45,242 bases of DNA from Rhodopila globiformis (GTDB lineage: Bacteria > Pseudomonadota > Alphaproteobacteria > Acetobacterales > Acetobacteraceae), in NCBI RefSeq assembly GCF_002937115.1, contig NZ_NHRY01000036.1, positions 1 through 45,242 of the forward strand, read 5' to 3'. How positions within the stretch are numbered: position 1 is the stretch's first letter; each line of letters opens with the position of its first letter. Under the pieces are notes generated by a model, which searched no databases, was not told where the DNA came from, and saw only the letters and a program-made list of their open reading frames with translations. Made by a program: the position numbers and the translations under genes. This document shows positions 6,142 to 16,126 of the stretch, piece after piece.

Positions 6142-9100
6142 TCACGCCGCGTCAGCGTCTCCATTCAGCCGCGTGACCAGCGCCGCCACCTCCCCGCCGG
6201 GCACCGGCCGGCTGAACAGATACCCCTGCGCCTGGTCGCAGCCTTCGGCGCGCAGATAGTCCAGTTGCTGCGGTGTCTCGACGCCCTCCGACGTGATGGT
6301 GACGCCCAGGCTCGCGCCGAGGCCAACCACCGCGCGCACGATGGCGCCGGACCCGCCGCCGTCCGGCAGGTCGGAGACGAAGCTGCGGTCGATCTTGATC
6401 TTGTCGAACGGGAAGCGGCGCAGGTAGCTGAGCGACGAGTAGCCGGTGCCGAAGTCGTCCATGGCGATGCGCAGGCCCAGCGCCTTCAGCGCGCACAGCG
6501 TGGCGATATTGGCCTCGGTATCGCGCAGCAGCACGGATTCCGTGATCTCGAGCTCAAGCCGGTGCGCCGCCAGGCCGCTTTCGGCCAACGCCCTGGCGAC
6601 GACCTGCACCAGGTCGCGGCTGCGGAACTGCAAGGACGAGAGGTTGACGGCGACACCGGTTTCGCCAGGCCAGCGCGCCGCCTCGCGGCAGGCCTGGCGC
6701 AGCACCCACTTGCCAATCGGGGCGATCAGGCCGGTCTCCTCCGCCACCGGAACGAAATCGCCGGGGGAAACCAGCCCGCGCAGCGGATGGCGCCAGCGCA
6801 GCAGCGCCTCGAAACAGGCGATCCGGCCGGTGTGGATGTCCAGCACGGGCTGGTAGTACAGTTCAAGCTCGCCGCGGTCGAGCGCCAGCCGCAGGTCGGT
6901 CTTGAGCGTCTGCCGGTCGCGCAGGCCCTCGTCCATATGCGGCTCGAAGAAGCAGTGCGTGCCGCGGCCAGCCGCCTTGGCCGCGTACAGCGCCACATCG
7001 GCGCGCATGATCAGGTCGTCGGCCCCGACGCCGTTCTCGGGCGCCAGCGCAATGCCGATGCTGGTGCCGATGACCACTTGGTGGCTGCCGAGGTCGTAGG
7101 GCTCGCCGAGCACGCCGACGAGACGCTGAGCCAGGGCGGCCGCGCTCTCGGGCTGGCTGACCTCGGTCTGGATCACCGCGAACTCGTCGCCGCCGAGCCG
7201 CGCCACCCTATCCGCCTGGCGCATGCACCGCCGCAGCCGATCGGCGACCTGGCACAGCAGGGCGTCGCCGGCAGGGTGGCCGAAGCTGTCGTTCACCGCC
7301 TTGAAGCCATCGAGGTCGAGGTAGAGCACCGCGATCTGGCTGCCGTGGTTCAGCCCGCCCAGCGCGCCGTCGAGTTGCTCGCGGAACTGCGCGCGGTTCG
7401 GCAGGCCGGTCAGGGCGTCATGGCAGGCCAGGTGCGCCAGGCGTTCCTGGGCGAGCAGCCGCTCGCGCTCCGCCCGGCGCTGCTGGGTGATGTCGCGGAA
7501 GAACAGCGACAGGCCGTCGTCGGCGGTCGGATAGGCGTGCACCTCCAGCCACAGGTCGAGCAACGCCTGGTGCGCCTCGAACGCCGTGGCCGCCTGCTCG
7601 TCCCGCGCCTCCCGGCAGTGCTGGTGGAAGCCTTGCCAGGCCTCCTCGGGGAAGGCGTCCCGGGCACTGGCGCCGAGGTGCAGCCCGCGCGGGGCGAGCA
7701 GGGCGGCGGCCTGCCGGTTCACGTAGGTCACGCGCCAGTCGTGGCCGAGCAGGATGACGCCATCCGTCGTGCTTTCAAGCACGGCCGAGAGACGCTCGGC
7801 CGCGGCCTGCACCTCGGCGCGGATGCGCTCGATCTCGTCCTGCGCCTGCTTGGCCCGGGTCACGTCGCGCGAGACGATCAGCAGGCGCACCGGGCGTCCG
7901 TCGGAGCCGGGAATGGCGCTGACCGAGACATCCCACCACCTTGGCGTGCCCTTGACGGTCGGGCGGAAGGCGGTGAAGCGCGCAACGGCGCCCGACCTGG
8001 CCTGCCGCACCGCCTCGCGTGCCTGGGCCGCGTAACCGGCGGGCCACAGCGTTTCCCAGGCCTGGCCGCGCCGCGTGGCGAAGTCGTCGATCTCCATCGC
8101 GCGCAGGCCGGGGCCGCTGATGAACTGCAGGCGCCCGTCGAGGCCGATGACCTTCATGCAGTCCGGACTGCTGTCGAGCACGCTGCGGGCGAACGCCTCG
8201 CTGTCACGCAGGGCGTCCTGCGCAACCTTGCGGTCATGCACGTCCTCGGCCATCCCATACCAGCGCAGGACGCGCCCGTCGCCGTCACACCGTGGCGCCG
8301 CGCGTACCCGCAGCCAGTGCCACATGCCGTCGGCGGGAACCCGGACGCGGTATTCGGTATCGAACGGCTCGCCGCTGGCCAGGCAGCGCGCCCACTGCGC
8401 CAGCACCGCCGGCCGGTCGTCGGGATGCACCGTCTGGATCCAACCCCTGCCGCAGGTCTCCTCGAGCGTCAGCCCGGTGAGGGCGAGCCAGCGCGGCCCG
8501 ACGTCCAGAATGGCGCCGTCCGGTGCCGCGATCCACGGCATCTGCGGGCTGAGCTCGACCGCGTAGCGGTAGTGTTCCTCGCTCTCCCGCAGCGCCGCCT
8601 CGATCTGCTTGCGCTGCGAGATGTCCTGGATGATGGCAATGAAGCGAACGGGCGCGCCGTCCTGGCCGCGGATGAGCGAGACGGTCAGCAAGGCCCAGAC
8701 GATGCCGCCGTCCCTGGTCAGGTAGCGCTTCTCGATCCGGAGATGATCGACCTCGTCCGCGAGCAGCGCCCGCATCTCGGCAACGTTACGGTCAACGTCG
8801 TCGGGATGGGTGATATCCTGGAAGGTGCGTTCCAGCAGTTCCCGCTCGGTGTAGCCGATCAGTTCACACAGCCGGGGATTGACCCGCAGCCACCGGCCGT
8901 CGAGGCTGCCCTCGGCAATGCCGACCGCGGCTTGCTCGAACATGGCGCGGAAGCGGGCCTCGCTCTCGCGCAGGGCCTCCTGCGTAGCCCGGCGTTCGTT
9001 CACGTTCTCGGCTGTCCCGTACCAGCGCAGGATGCGTCCGTCGTCGTCGAAGCGCGGCGCGGCGCGAATCCGCAGCCATTCCACGGCCCCATTGGGAAGG

Positions 9101-10212
9101 CAGACGCGGTACTCGATATCCAGCGGCGCGCCGGAGCGCAGCGAGCGTGACCAGGCCTCCATGGTCCGGGTGTGGTCATCCGGATGCACCAGCCTTGCCC
9201 ACGCGGTGCCGATGGTTTCGTCCGGGGTCACGCCCGAGAGGGCCTGCAGGCGCCGGCCGACCTCGAGGACGGTGCCGTCCGGCGCGGCGGTCCAGGGGAT
9301 CTGCGCGCCAAGCTCGACCAGGTGGCGGTAGTGTTCCTCCTTCTCCCGCAGCGCCTCCTCGGTCAGCTTGCGGGCGGTGATGTCCTGGCAGACGCCGTGG
9401 ACCTGGACGACGGTGCCGGCGCTGTCGGTATCCAGGCGGACCTCGGCCCAGCAATGGCGGATCGTGCCGTCGGGCCACACGACCCGGAACTCGCGGCCGT
9501 GGTTCACCTTGTCGCGCACCGCCGCCTGCAGGCGCTCCATGGTGGGCTTGCGGTCGTCAGGGTGCATGCTCGCGAGGGTGCCGTCGAGCGTCGGCTGGAA
9601 GCTGGCGGGATCACGGCCGAAGATCCGGTAGAGCTGGTCGGACCAGGTGAATTCCTGCGTGCCCACCAGCCAGGTCCAGGAGCCCAGCGTGGCGATCCGT
9701 TCCACTTCCTCCAGGTCGCGGGTGCGGGCCTCCAGCGCCGCTTCGGTCTGCCGCTGCGCGGTGACGTCCAGGAACGAGAGCAACACGCCGGCACTGTCTT
9801 CGTCCCGGCCCTGCATCGGCTGCAGCGACATGACGAAGACGCGGCCCGTCGCCGCCGGGCTGAGTGCCTCGCCCCGGATTTCGATCCCGTCCACGGTCTC
9901 GCCGGCCAGCGCGTTCCGCAGGGCCTGCTCGACGCCGGGGAACAGCGCCGGCAACGCCTCGGCGACGCTGCCGCCGAGCTGCGCCGCAAGCGGCAGGCCG
10001 GGCATCGCCGCCAGGTTCCCGCTCAGACTCAGGCAGCGCAGGTCGCGGTCGAGCAGGCACGCGCCGATTGGCGGATGCTGAAGGGCACCCGGCGCGCCGG
10101 CGCGTTCCTCACAGGAGGCCGGCAGTCCGGGAGGGATGGCGTTCATCGCGGCAACCCGTGGATTTGGTCGTTCAACGCTTCGCAGCGCCCCATGCGCGGC
10201 GGCCGCCTGCAT
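6142..10212 (-). CDS. Seven-PAS GGDEF-EAL cyclic-di-GMP signalling protein
   Basis: 1356-residue cytoplasmic protein with no membrane segment or signal peptide. Seven PAS/PAC units fill residues about 40-910, then GGDEF (about 930-1085) and EAL (about 1105-1345). The cyclase motif RLGGDEFAV is intact near residue 1008, with an inhibitory I-site RQAD five residues before it. The phosphodiesterase part keeps FEALLRW, VNLSSLQF, EITES, DDFGTGYSSL, KIDRSF and SEGVET, so both synthesis and breakdown of c-di-GMP look possible. PAS3 and PAS5 are near duplicates (EEHYR--VEL---PW-AAPDG). ATG 10212 gives the longest frame; ATG 10146 is an alternative. No partner gene is adjacent. Confidence 0.93.
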   Translation of the reverse strand: MQAAAAHGALRSVERPNPRVAAMNAIPPGLPASCEERAGAPGALQHPPIGACLLDRDLRCLSLSGNLAAMPGLPLAAQLGGSVAEALPALFPGVEQALRNALAGETVDGIEIRGEALSPAATGRVFVMSLQPMQGRDEDSAGVLLSFLDVTAQRQTEAALEARTRDLEEVERIATLGSWTWLVGTQEFTWSDQLYRIFGRDPASFQPTLDGTLASMHPDDRKPTMERLQAAVRDKVNHGREFRVVWPDGTIRHCWAEVRLDTDSAGTVVQVHGVCQDITARKLTEEALREKEEHYRHLVELGAQIPWTAAPDGTVLEVGRRLQALSGVTPDETIGTAWARLVHPDDHTRTMEAWSRSLRSGAPLDIEYRVCLPNGAVEWLRIRAAPRFDDDGRILRWYGTAENVNERRATQEALRESEARFRAMFEQAAVGIAEGSLDGRWLRVNPRLCELIGYTERELLERTFQDITHPDDVDRNVAEMRALLADEVDHLRIEKRYLTRDGGIVWALLTVSLIRGQDGAPVRFIAIIQDISQRKQIEAALRESEEHYRYAVELSPQMPWIAAPDGAILDVGPRWLALTGLTLEETCGRGWIQTVHPDDRPAVLAQWARCLASGEPFDTEYRVRVPADGMWHWLRVRAAPRCDGDGRVLRWYGMAEDVHDRKVAQDALRDSEAFARSVLDSSPDCMKVIGLDGRLQFISGPGLRAMEIDDFATRRGQAWETLWPAGYAAQAREAVRQARSGAVARFTAFRPTVKGTPRWWDVSVSAIPGSDGRPVRLLIVSRDVTRAKQAQDEIERIRAEVQAAAERLSAVLESTTDGVILLGHDWRVTYVNRQAAALLAPRGLHLGASARDAFPEEAWQGFHQHCREARDEQAATAFEAHQALLDLWLEVHAYPTADDGLSLFFRDITQQRRAERERLLAQERLAHLACHDALTGLPNRAQFREQLDGALGGLNHGSQIAVLYLDLDGFKAVNDSFGHPAGDALLCQVADRLRRCMRQADRVARLGGDEFAVIQTEVSQPESAAALAQRLVGVLGEPYDLGSHQVVIGTSIGIALAPENGVGADDLIMRADVALYAAKAAGRGTHCFFEPHMDEGLRDRQTLKTDLRLALDRGELELYYQPVLDIHTGRIACFEALLRWRHPLRGLVSPGDFVPVAEETGLIAPIGKWVLRQACREAARWPGETGVAVNLSSLQFRSRDLVQVVARALAESGLAAHRLELEITESVLLRDTEANIATLCALKALGLRIAMDDFGTGYSSLSYLRRFPFDKIKIDRSFVSDLPDGGGSGAIVRAVVGLGASLGVTITSEGVETPQQLDYLRAEGCDQAQGYLFSRPVPGGEVAALVTRLNGDADAA

Positions 10213-10944
10213 ATCTCGTCATGAAGTATCATTATTCGAAACGTATTATTGCGATTTCTGGGGTTATACCGTTGCTCTTGCGGTGAGTGCCACACAATTC
10301 AACCAACGGGCGAGACGGGGTGGTGGAGGAACAGGGGGGCTTTCGTAGCTGGCGTTGGCTGCGGTTTGATACGGGCGGTGCGTCCCTGGCGGCGGCAGCG
10401 TGGCTGATGGCGTATTTTTGTTTGCACAGAGAAGTAAGCCGAGGGTGACGGAGGGCCACAGGGGATCAGGGGGACATAGCGTGGCGGCGGCACGATGCTT
10501 GCCATTCCGTCATGGCCCGGCTTGTCCGGGCCACCTGTCGCGGCACAGTGCTGGAATAGGTGGCCCGGACAAGCCGGGCCATGACGAGGAGGCAACAGCC
10601 AGCCCTATTTTAACGCCAATGGGGCCTGCGCCCACCATGACGGGGAGGCACCGACCTCGCCCATTTTCACCGATCGTGATGGCTGCACGTCCGCCGCCAG
10701 CGACGCTCAATCAGCGGGAACGCAGGCGCCGCCTGTCCAAGCCAGAGCCGGTCCGGGCGATGGTGTGAGGAATCCCGGGCATTATGTTTCGATATAATAT
10801 ATTTGTTTTCTTCGTGACGATTCCTTATCATCTGCATCTTTCGCCGCGCCGGGCAGGACCTCACCGCGATGTGTGGTTGCCTTGCGCCCAGCTTCCGGAC
10901 AAAAAACGGTAACGTGCCGCAACAAGAGATGCGGGGGATGACGG
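10213..10944. other. 732-bp intergenic region with AT-rich ends and a palindromic element
   Basis: Divergent gap between the GGDEF-EAL gene and the CAP-domain gene. Next to the former is an AT-rich patch (about 10220-10275). In the middle is the 28-bp-arm palindrome described separately. Near 10783-10830 is a second AT-rich patch containing TATAAT at 10793-10798, which could be a -10 element but has no convincing -35. Open frames here (for example 10400-10768) are read-through of the palindrome and are not credible genes. Confidence 0.6.
10509..10585. repeat. Long palindromic dispersed element, copy A
   Basis: Perfect 28-bp inverted repeat: left arm 10509-10536 beginning GTCATGGCCCGGCTTGTCCG, right arm 10558-10585, with a 21-base loop GTCGCGGCACAGTGCTGGAA followed by T. 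A second copy lies at 17611-17692; its loop is the reverse complement of this one, so the copies are in opposite orientation. This looks like a dispersed non-coding element, common in my experience in Acetobacteraceae-like genomes. Confidence 0.9.
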
Positions 10945-12153
10945 ATGGCCCAGCCGTCAGCCTATGAACAGTACCTTCTAGAACTGGTGAACGCCGCTCG
11001 CGCCAATCCCACGGCAACCGCGGCCAGCCTCGGCATCGGGCTGAACGATGGTCTTCCCGCCGGAACGATCTCCGGCGCGCCCGAGGCGCCGCTCGCCTTC
11101 AACCCCGCCCTGATCAGCGCCGCGCAGCAGCACAGCGCCTGGATGCTGGCTGCCAACACGTTCTCCCACACCGGCGCGGGCGGCAGTTCGCCCGGCGACA
11201 GCATGGTGGCGGCCGGCTACAGCTTCTCCGGTTCGTGGGTCTGGGGCGAGAACATCGCCGTCCTCTTTGGCACGGGCGTCTCCCTGTCCGCCGCGACCGT
11301 CCAGTCGCTGGAAACCATGCTCTTCAAGTCGGCCGGTCATCGCGAGAACCTGCTCAACCCGGCGTACAAGGAAGCCGGGATGGGCGTCGCCGGCGGCACC
11401 TTCCAGGGCAGCGCCGCCGTGGACGCGACCCAGGATTTCGCGCTGTCGGGCAGCAGCGGCACGTTCCTGACCGTCGTCGCCTACAACGACGGGAACGGCG
11501 ACAACTTCTACGAGCCAGGCGAGGGCCTCGGCGGCATCTCGGTGGTGGTGAAGTCGGCCAGCGGGCAGACCTGGCAGACCACGACCTGGGCCTCGGGTGG
11601 CTACCAGATGGCGCTTGGCGCCGGCAGCTATACCGTCACTTTCTCGGGCGGCGGCCTGGCCACGCCGGTGACCAGGAGCGTCTCCATCGGCGCCGCCAAT
11701 GTCGAGGTGGACCTCAACACCCGGGTGGACGAGCCCGCCGTCCCGGCACCGACGCCGGCGCCCGCCGCCGCGACCGTGCTGGGGGCCGGCCAGGACACGC
11801 TGGCCCTGTCGGTCAGCGAGGACGCCTGGCAGGGCAACGCGCAGTTCACCGTCAACGTGGACGGCCAGCAAATCGGCGGCGTCCAGACCGCGACGACCGG
11901 CGCCGGCCTTGCCCAGGCTGACGCGGCGTCCGGCTCGGCGGGTGATGCCGTGCCGCAGGCCACGGGTAGCGGCGCACTCAGCCGCCTGCTGGCGGGGGCG
12001 GCCGCGCCGTCAACCCTGTGGGATCGGCACGACGGTGCGGCCGGCCAGGCGCCATCAGCCAGTGAGCGGGCGTGGCATGGCGGCCTCGGCGTGCTGGCGG
12101 ATCACCCGGTCCCGGCGGTGGGCGCGCTGTCTTCCAGCCATCCGTTCGGGTGA
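10945..12153 (+). CDS. CAP (SCP/YkwD) domain protein with SdrD-B-like and truncated xylan-binding-like module
   Basis: 402-residue protein. Residues 5-165 form a CAP domain with the expected His63, WGEN (Glu102) and GHRENLL (His132). Residues 178-258 (YNDGNGDNFYEPGEGLGGISV) look like an SdrD-B/Cna-B beta sandwich. After a Pro/Ala linker, residues 281-318 (DTLALSVSEDAWQGNAQFTV, then DGQQIGG) begin a CBM36/60-like calcium-dependent carbohydrate module, but the module stops about a third of the way through and an Ala/Gly-rich tail follows. There is no N-terminal signal peptide; relatives are often type I-secreted through a C-terminal signal, which may be lost here. ATG 10945 follows a GGGGGATGACGG stretch. 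Confidence 0.82.
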   Translation: MAQPSAYEQYLLELVNAARANPTATAASLGIGLNDGLPAGTISGAPEAPLAFNPALISAAQQHSAWMLAANTFSHTGAGGSSPGDSMVAAGYSFSGSWVWGENIAVLFGTGVSLSAATVQSLETMLFKSAGHRENLLNPAYKEAGMGVAGGTFQGSAAVDATQDFALSGSSGTFLTVVAYNDGNGDNFYEPGEGLGGISVVVKSASGQTWQTTTWASGGYQMALGAGSYTVTFSGGGLATPVTRSVSIGAANVEVDLNTRVDEPAVPAPTPAPAAATVLGAGQDTLALSVSEDAWQGNAQFTVNVDGQQIGGVQTATTGAGLAQADAASGSAGDAVPQATGSGALSRLLAGAAAPSTLWDRHDGAAGQAPSASERAWHGGLGVLADHPVPAVGALSSSHPFG

Positions 12154-12231
12154 CTGCGGGAACGGGGATGTCCTGGCAGGGGGGTCTTCCCGGCGAATCC
12201 TGTGGTTACCGCCTGCCTACTGCCTGCCGCG

Positions 12232-12570
12232 CTATGGCCGGCTCGCCGCTGATCCTCGGGCCGAACGCGGGCGGACGATGAACCAGAACAGCAGCCATGC
12301 CAGCACAAGCGTTGCCGACAGGGCGGCAGAAGGCAGCAGTTGGAGTTTCCAATAGCCGCCGGCAAGCCCGGCGCTGAATGTAACCAGGCTCAGGATGGTT
12401 TCAACCACCGTATAGACAGCCGGCTTGGTGCTGCGGCGTCCCCAGCCGCTCTGCCCCTCCTGCCGTCCGGCCGGTCGGCCCATCGTGCCGAAGGACGAGA
12501 ACGACAGCGCCGCCGGTATCAGGAAGGCGTGGAACACCAGAAGACCGATCGCGACCCACATGACCAACAT
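12232..12570 (-). CDS. Small membrane protein, 112 aa, hypothetical
   Basis: Reverse-strand ORF with ATG at 12570 and an AAGGA ribosome binding site 8-9 bases upstream. Three hydrophobic stretches are visible: residues 1-25, about 52-72 and about 78-98 (LSATLVLAWLLFWFIV), with a polar glycine/arginine-rich loop (GRPAGRQEGQSGWGRR) between the first two. It ends with a basic tail. I do not recognise a family. It lies downstream of pyrG on the same strand, but the 134-base gap and own RBS suggest an independent unit. Confidence 0.6.
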   Translation of the reverse strand: MLVMWVAIGLLVFHAFLIPAALSFSSFGTMGRPAGRQEGQSGWGRRSTKPAVYTVVETILSLVTFSAGLAGGYWKLQLLPSAALSATLVLAWLLFWFIVRPRSARGSAASRP

Positions 12571-12704
12571 TGGTGGTATCCTTATTGGCGGGGCGGCGAA
12601 GCGTCATGCTAACAGGCCCGGCTGTAACGCCACCCTATTGTTCCGGTCGTGCGCGGTCAACGTGGCCTGCCAGCCCCTCCCGCCACGCCGATCGGCCGCA
12701 ACGT

Positions 12705-14345
<1,641 letters not shown>

Positions 14346-14553
14346 TCATAACAAGCCGAATCGGGCCAATGGAAGCCCGATGGTGAAAAATCAAGAAATT
14401 CAGAAAAGTCCCGCTGATTTCGTCACAGCGGTTGCCGGTTGGCGCGGGCGCTGCCCCCCGTCACGGCGGCTACCCAGGCACAGGCGACAGGCCTGCGCCC
14501 GGCAGGGCGACGAGAGGCCGGCGCCCACCTGGCAACGTTGAAGCCGCCCGGTC

Positions 14554-14892
14554 CTAGTTCGTCGGCGCGGACGGTCCGGCCGGCGGCGGCGGCGGCTTTG
14601 CGGGGGCTGGCGCCGGGGTCGTCTGCGCCGGCACGGTCTCGAGAATCGAGTGGTTGGCGCTGCCGGCGCCGCGGTTCAGCAGCGCCAGCGTCAACGACAG
14701 GCCCATGAAGATGGTCGCCAGGATCGCCGTCGTGCGCGTCAGCAGGTTGGCGGTGCCGCGCCCGCCCATGAACGAGCCCATGCCCTGGGAGGTGCCGATC
14801 CCCAGGCCTCCGCCTTCACTGCGCTGGATCAGCACGACGCCGATCAGGGCGATGGTGACGAACAGGTGGATGATCAGCAGGACGGTATTCAA
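14554..14892 (-). CDS. secG: Preprotein translocase subunit SecG (TTG start)
   Basis: 112-residue SecG, the small subunit of the SecYEG translocon. Two membrane helices (NTVLLIIHLFVTIALIGVVL and about residues 52-72) flank the conserved loop RSEGGGLG and 'GSFMGGRGTANLLTRTTAI'. The tail is proline-rich (APAPAKPPPPPAG). Homology begins at NTVLL, directly after an in-frame TTG at 14892 with GGGAAAG upstream. An ATG at 14985 would add 31 unrelated residues, so TTG is preferred. It lies 67 bases after tpiA and precedes pyrG on the same strand. Confidence 0.9.
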   Translation of the reverse strand: MNTVLLIIHLFVTIALIGVVLIQRSEGGGLGIGTSQGMGSFMGGRGTANLLTRTTAILATIFMGLSLTLALLNRGAGSANHSILETVPAQTTPAPAPAKPPPPPAGPSAPTN

Positions 14893-14959
14893 CGGCCAAG
14901 ACTTTCCCAACAGCAAGGGGGCGATGGAGCCCGGGGCACGGGCATCGCCGCGCGCCCTC

Positions 14960-15697
14960 TTACCCGGACCGGGCGGCGCGGGCAATCGTTAGAAATTCAT
15001 CCGCCTTGAGGCTGGCGCCACCCACGAGTGCGCCGCCGACATGCGGCACCGCCAGCAGCGCGGCGGCGTTGGACGCCTTGACCGAGCCGCCGTAGAGAAT
15101 CCGGATGCCGTGCCCGTCCTCGCCGAACTGGCGCACCAGTTCCTCGCGGATGAAGGCGTGCATGGTGGCGACGTCCTGCTCGGTCGCGGTCTTGCCGGTG
15201 CCGATGGCCCAGACGGGTTCATAGGCGACGACGCCCGCGAACGGCTTCGGCAGGCTGCCGGCGATCTGCCAGCCGACGACCTCGGTCTCCTGCCCGCCGG
15301 TGCGCTGGTCGAGCGTCTCGCCGACGCAGACGATGGGGGTCAGGCCGGCCTCCACGGCCGCGATGGTCTTCTCGCGGATCAGTTCGTCGGTTTCGTCGTG
15401 GTTCTGCCGGCGCTCGGAGTGGCCGAGGATAACGTAGCTGGCGCCGGCGTCGCGCAGCATCGGCGCGGCGATGTCGCCGGTGTGCGCGCCCTGCGGCGTC
15501 TGGTGGCAGTCCTGGCCGCCGACGGCGACGGGGGAACCGGCAAGGGCTTTCGCCACGGCGGCGACATGCAGGGCGGTCGGGCAGACCAGCAGCTCGGCGG
15601 TGATGCCGGCGGCGCCGGCGGCGACCGCCTCGGCAAGGGCGATGGCGTCGGCAGTCAGGCAATGCATCTTCCAGTTGCCGGCGATAAGCTGTGGCAC
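14960..15697 (-). CDS. tpiA: Triosephosphate isomerase
   Basis: 245-residue TIM-barrel enzyme interconverting dihydroxyacetone phosphate and glyceraldehyde 3-phosphate. The active site is complete: Lys10 in AGNWKM, His93 in ILGHSERR and Glu160 in AYEPVWAIGTG, plus the phosphate-binding LYGGSV. ATG 15697 is preceded by GGAGG. It is the first gene of the tpiA-secG-pyrG series and also serves the glycerol route encoded by glpD-glpK further along. Confidence 0.98.
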   Translation of the reverse strand: MPQLIAGNWKMHCLTADAIALAEAVAAGAAGITAELLVCPTALHVAAVAKALAGSPVAVGGQDCHQTPQGAHTGDIAAPMLRDAGASYVILGHSERRQNHDETDELIREKTIAAVEAGLTPIVCVGETLDQRTGGQETEVVGWQIAGSLPKPFAGVVAYEPVWAIGTGKTATEQDVATMHAFIREELVRQFGEDGHGIRILYGGSVKASNAAALLAVPHVGGALVGGASLKADEFLTIARAARSG

Positions 15698-16126
15698 GGG
15701 CGTCCTCCGTCTTTCGTGGGAGTGCTGCTAGCGGAAGTTTTTCCCGCGTCAAGTGGGGAGCGGCGCCGCCCCCGGACCGGCCAAAGCCGCGCGAGGCTGA
15801 TCGATGGACGCGGTTGCAGAAATTTTCGCCCGCTGGCGGCGGGCCCAGGTGAGCGCGGTGTGAAAATTTTGCCCGGCCCGTGCAAGATCGCCCTTGAGCC
15901 GGAGAGCCTCATGCGTTTGTCTTCTAACTTGTGCTTGTCGATCAGGCATCGAGGCTCAACAACCACAAACCGGACAGCGGCTGATCTCAGGCCGACAGGC
16001 CGCACCTGTGCAGGCGAAAGACCGGTGCGGCGCGTGCAATCAGGCCGGTCATCACCGCCAGGTTTCCACGCCCGGGCTTAGGCCGACCAAATTCGAACGC
16101 TATAGCAACAAACGGGGAGAAGCGCC
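15698..16126. other. 429-bp gap upstream of tpiA containing a decayed coding relic
   Basis: Divergent spacer between tpiA and the flavoenzyme gene at 16127. It contains the frameshifted TPR remnant at 15760-15911 (separate entry). No other gene or clear promoter is visible. Confidence 0.5.
15760..15911 (-). pseudogene. Frameshifted C-terminal TPR remnant of a cyclase/AAA-ATPase gene
   Basis: The reverse strand reads EALRLKGDLARAGQNFHTAL, then TWARRQRAK in one frame, and SLARLWPVRGRR in the next. The intact protein at 22616-25993 has LRLKGWILSLKGDPAGAERN followed by FLASLDWARRQQAKSWELRTAM and SLARLWQSQGRRAEA near its C-terminus, so order and spacing match across a frameshift. This is therefore the leftover of a paralogue of that cyclase-ATPase family, with everything upstream gone. 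Confidence 0.7.

Noticed and set aside
5982-6164. 60-codon minus-strand ORF between DUF29 copy 2 and the GGDEF-EAL gene
   Set aside because: No ribosome binding site or recognisable family, and it overlaps the coding ends of both neighbouring genes.
6265-9150. 961-codon plus-strand open frame inside the GGDEF-EAL gene
   Set aside because: Antisense shadow of a high-GC gene; no domains, whereas the opposite frame has complete PAS, GGDEF and EAL motifs.
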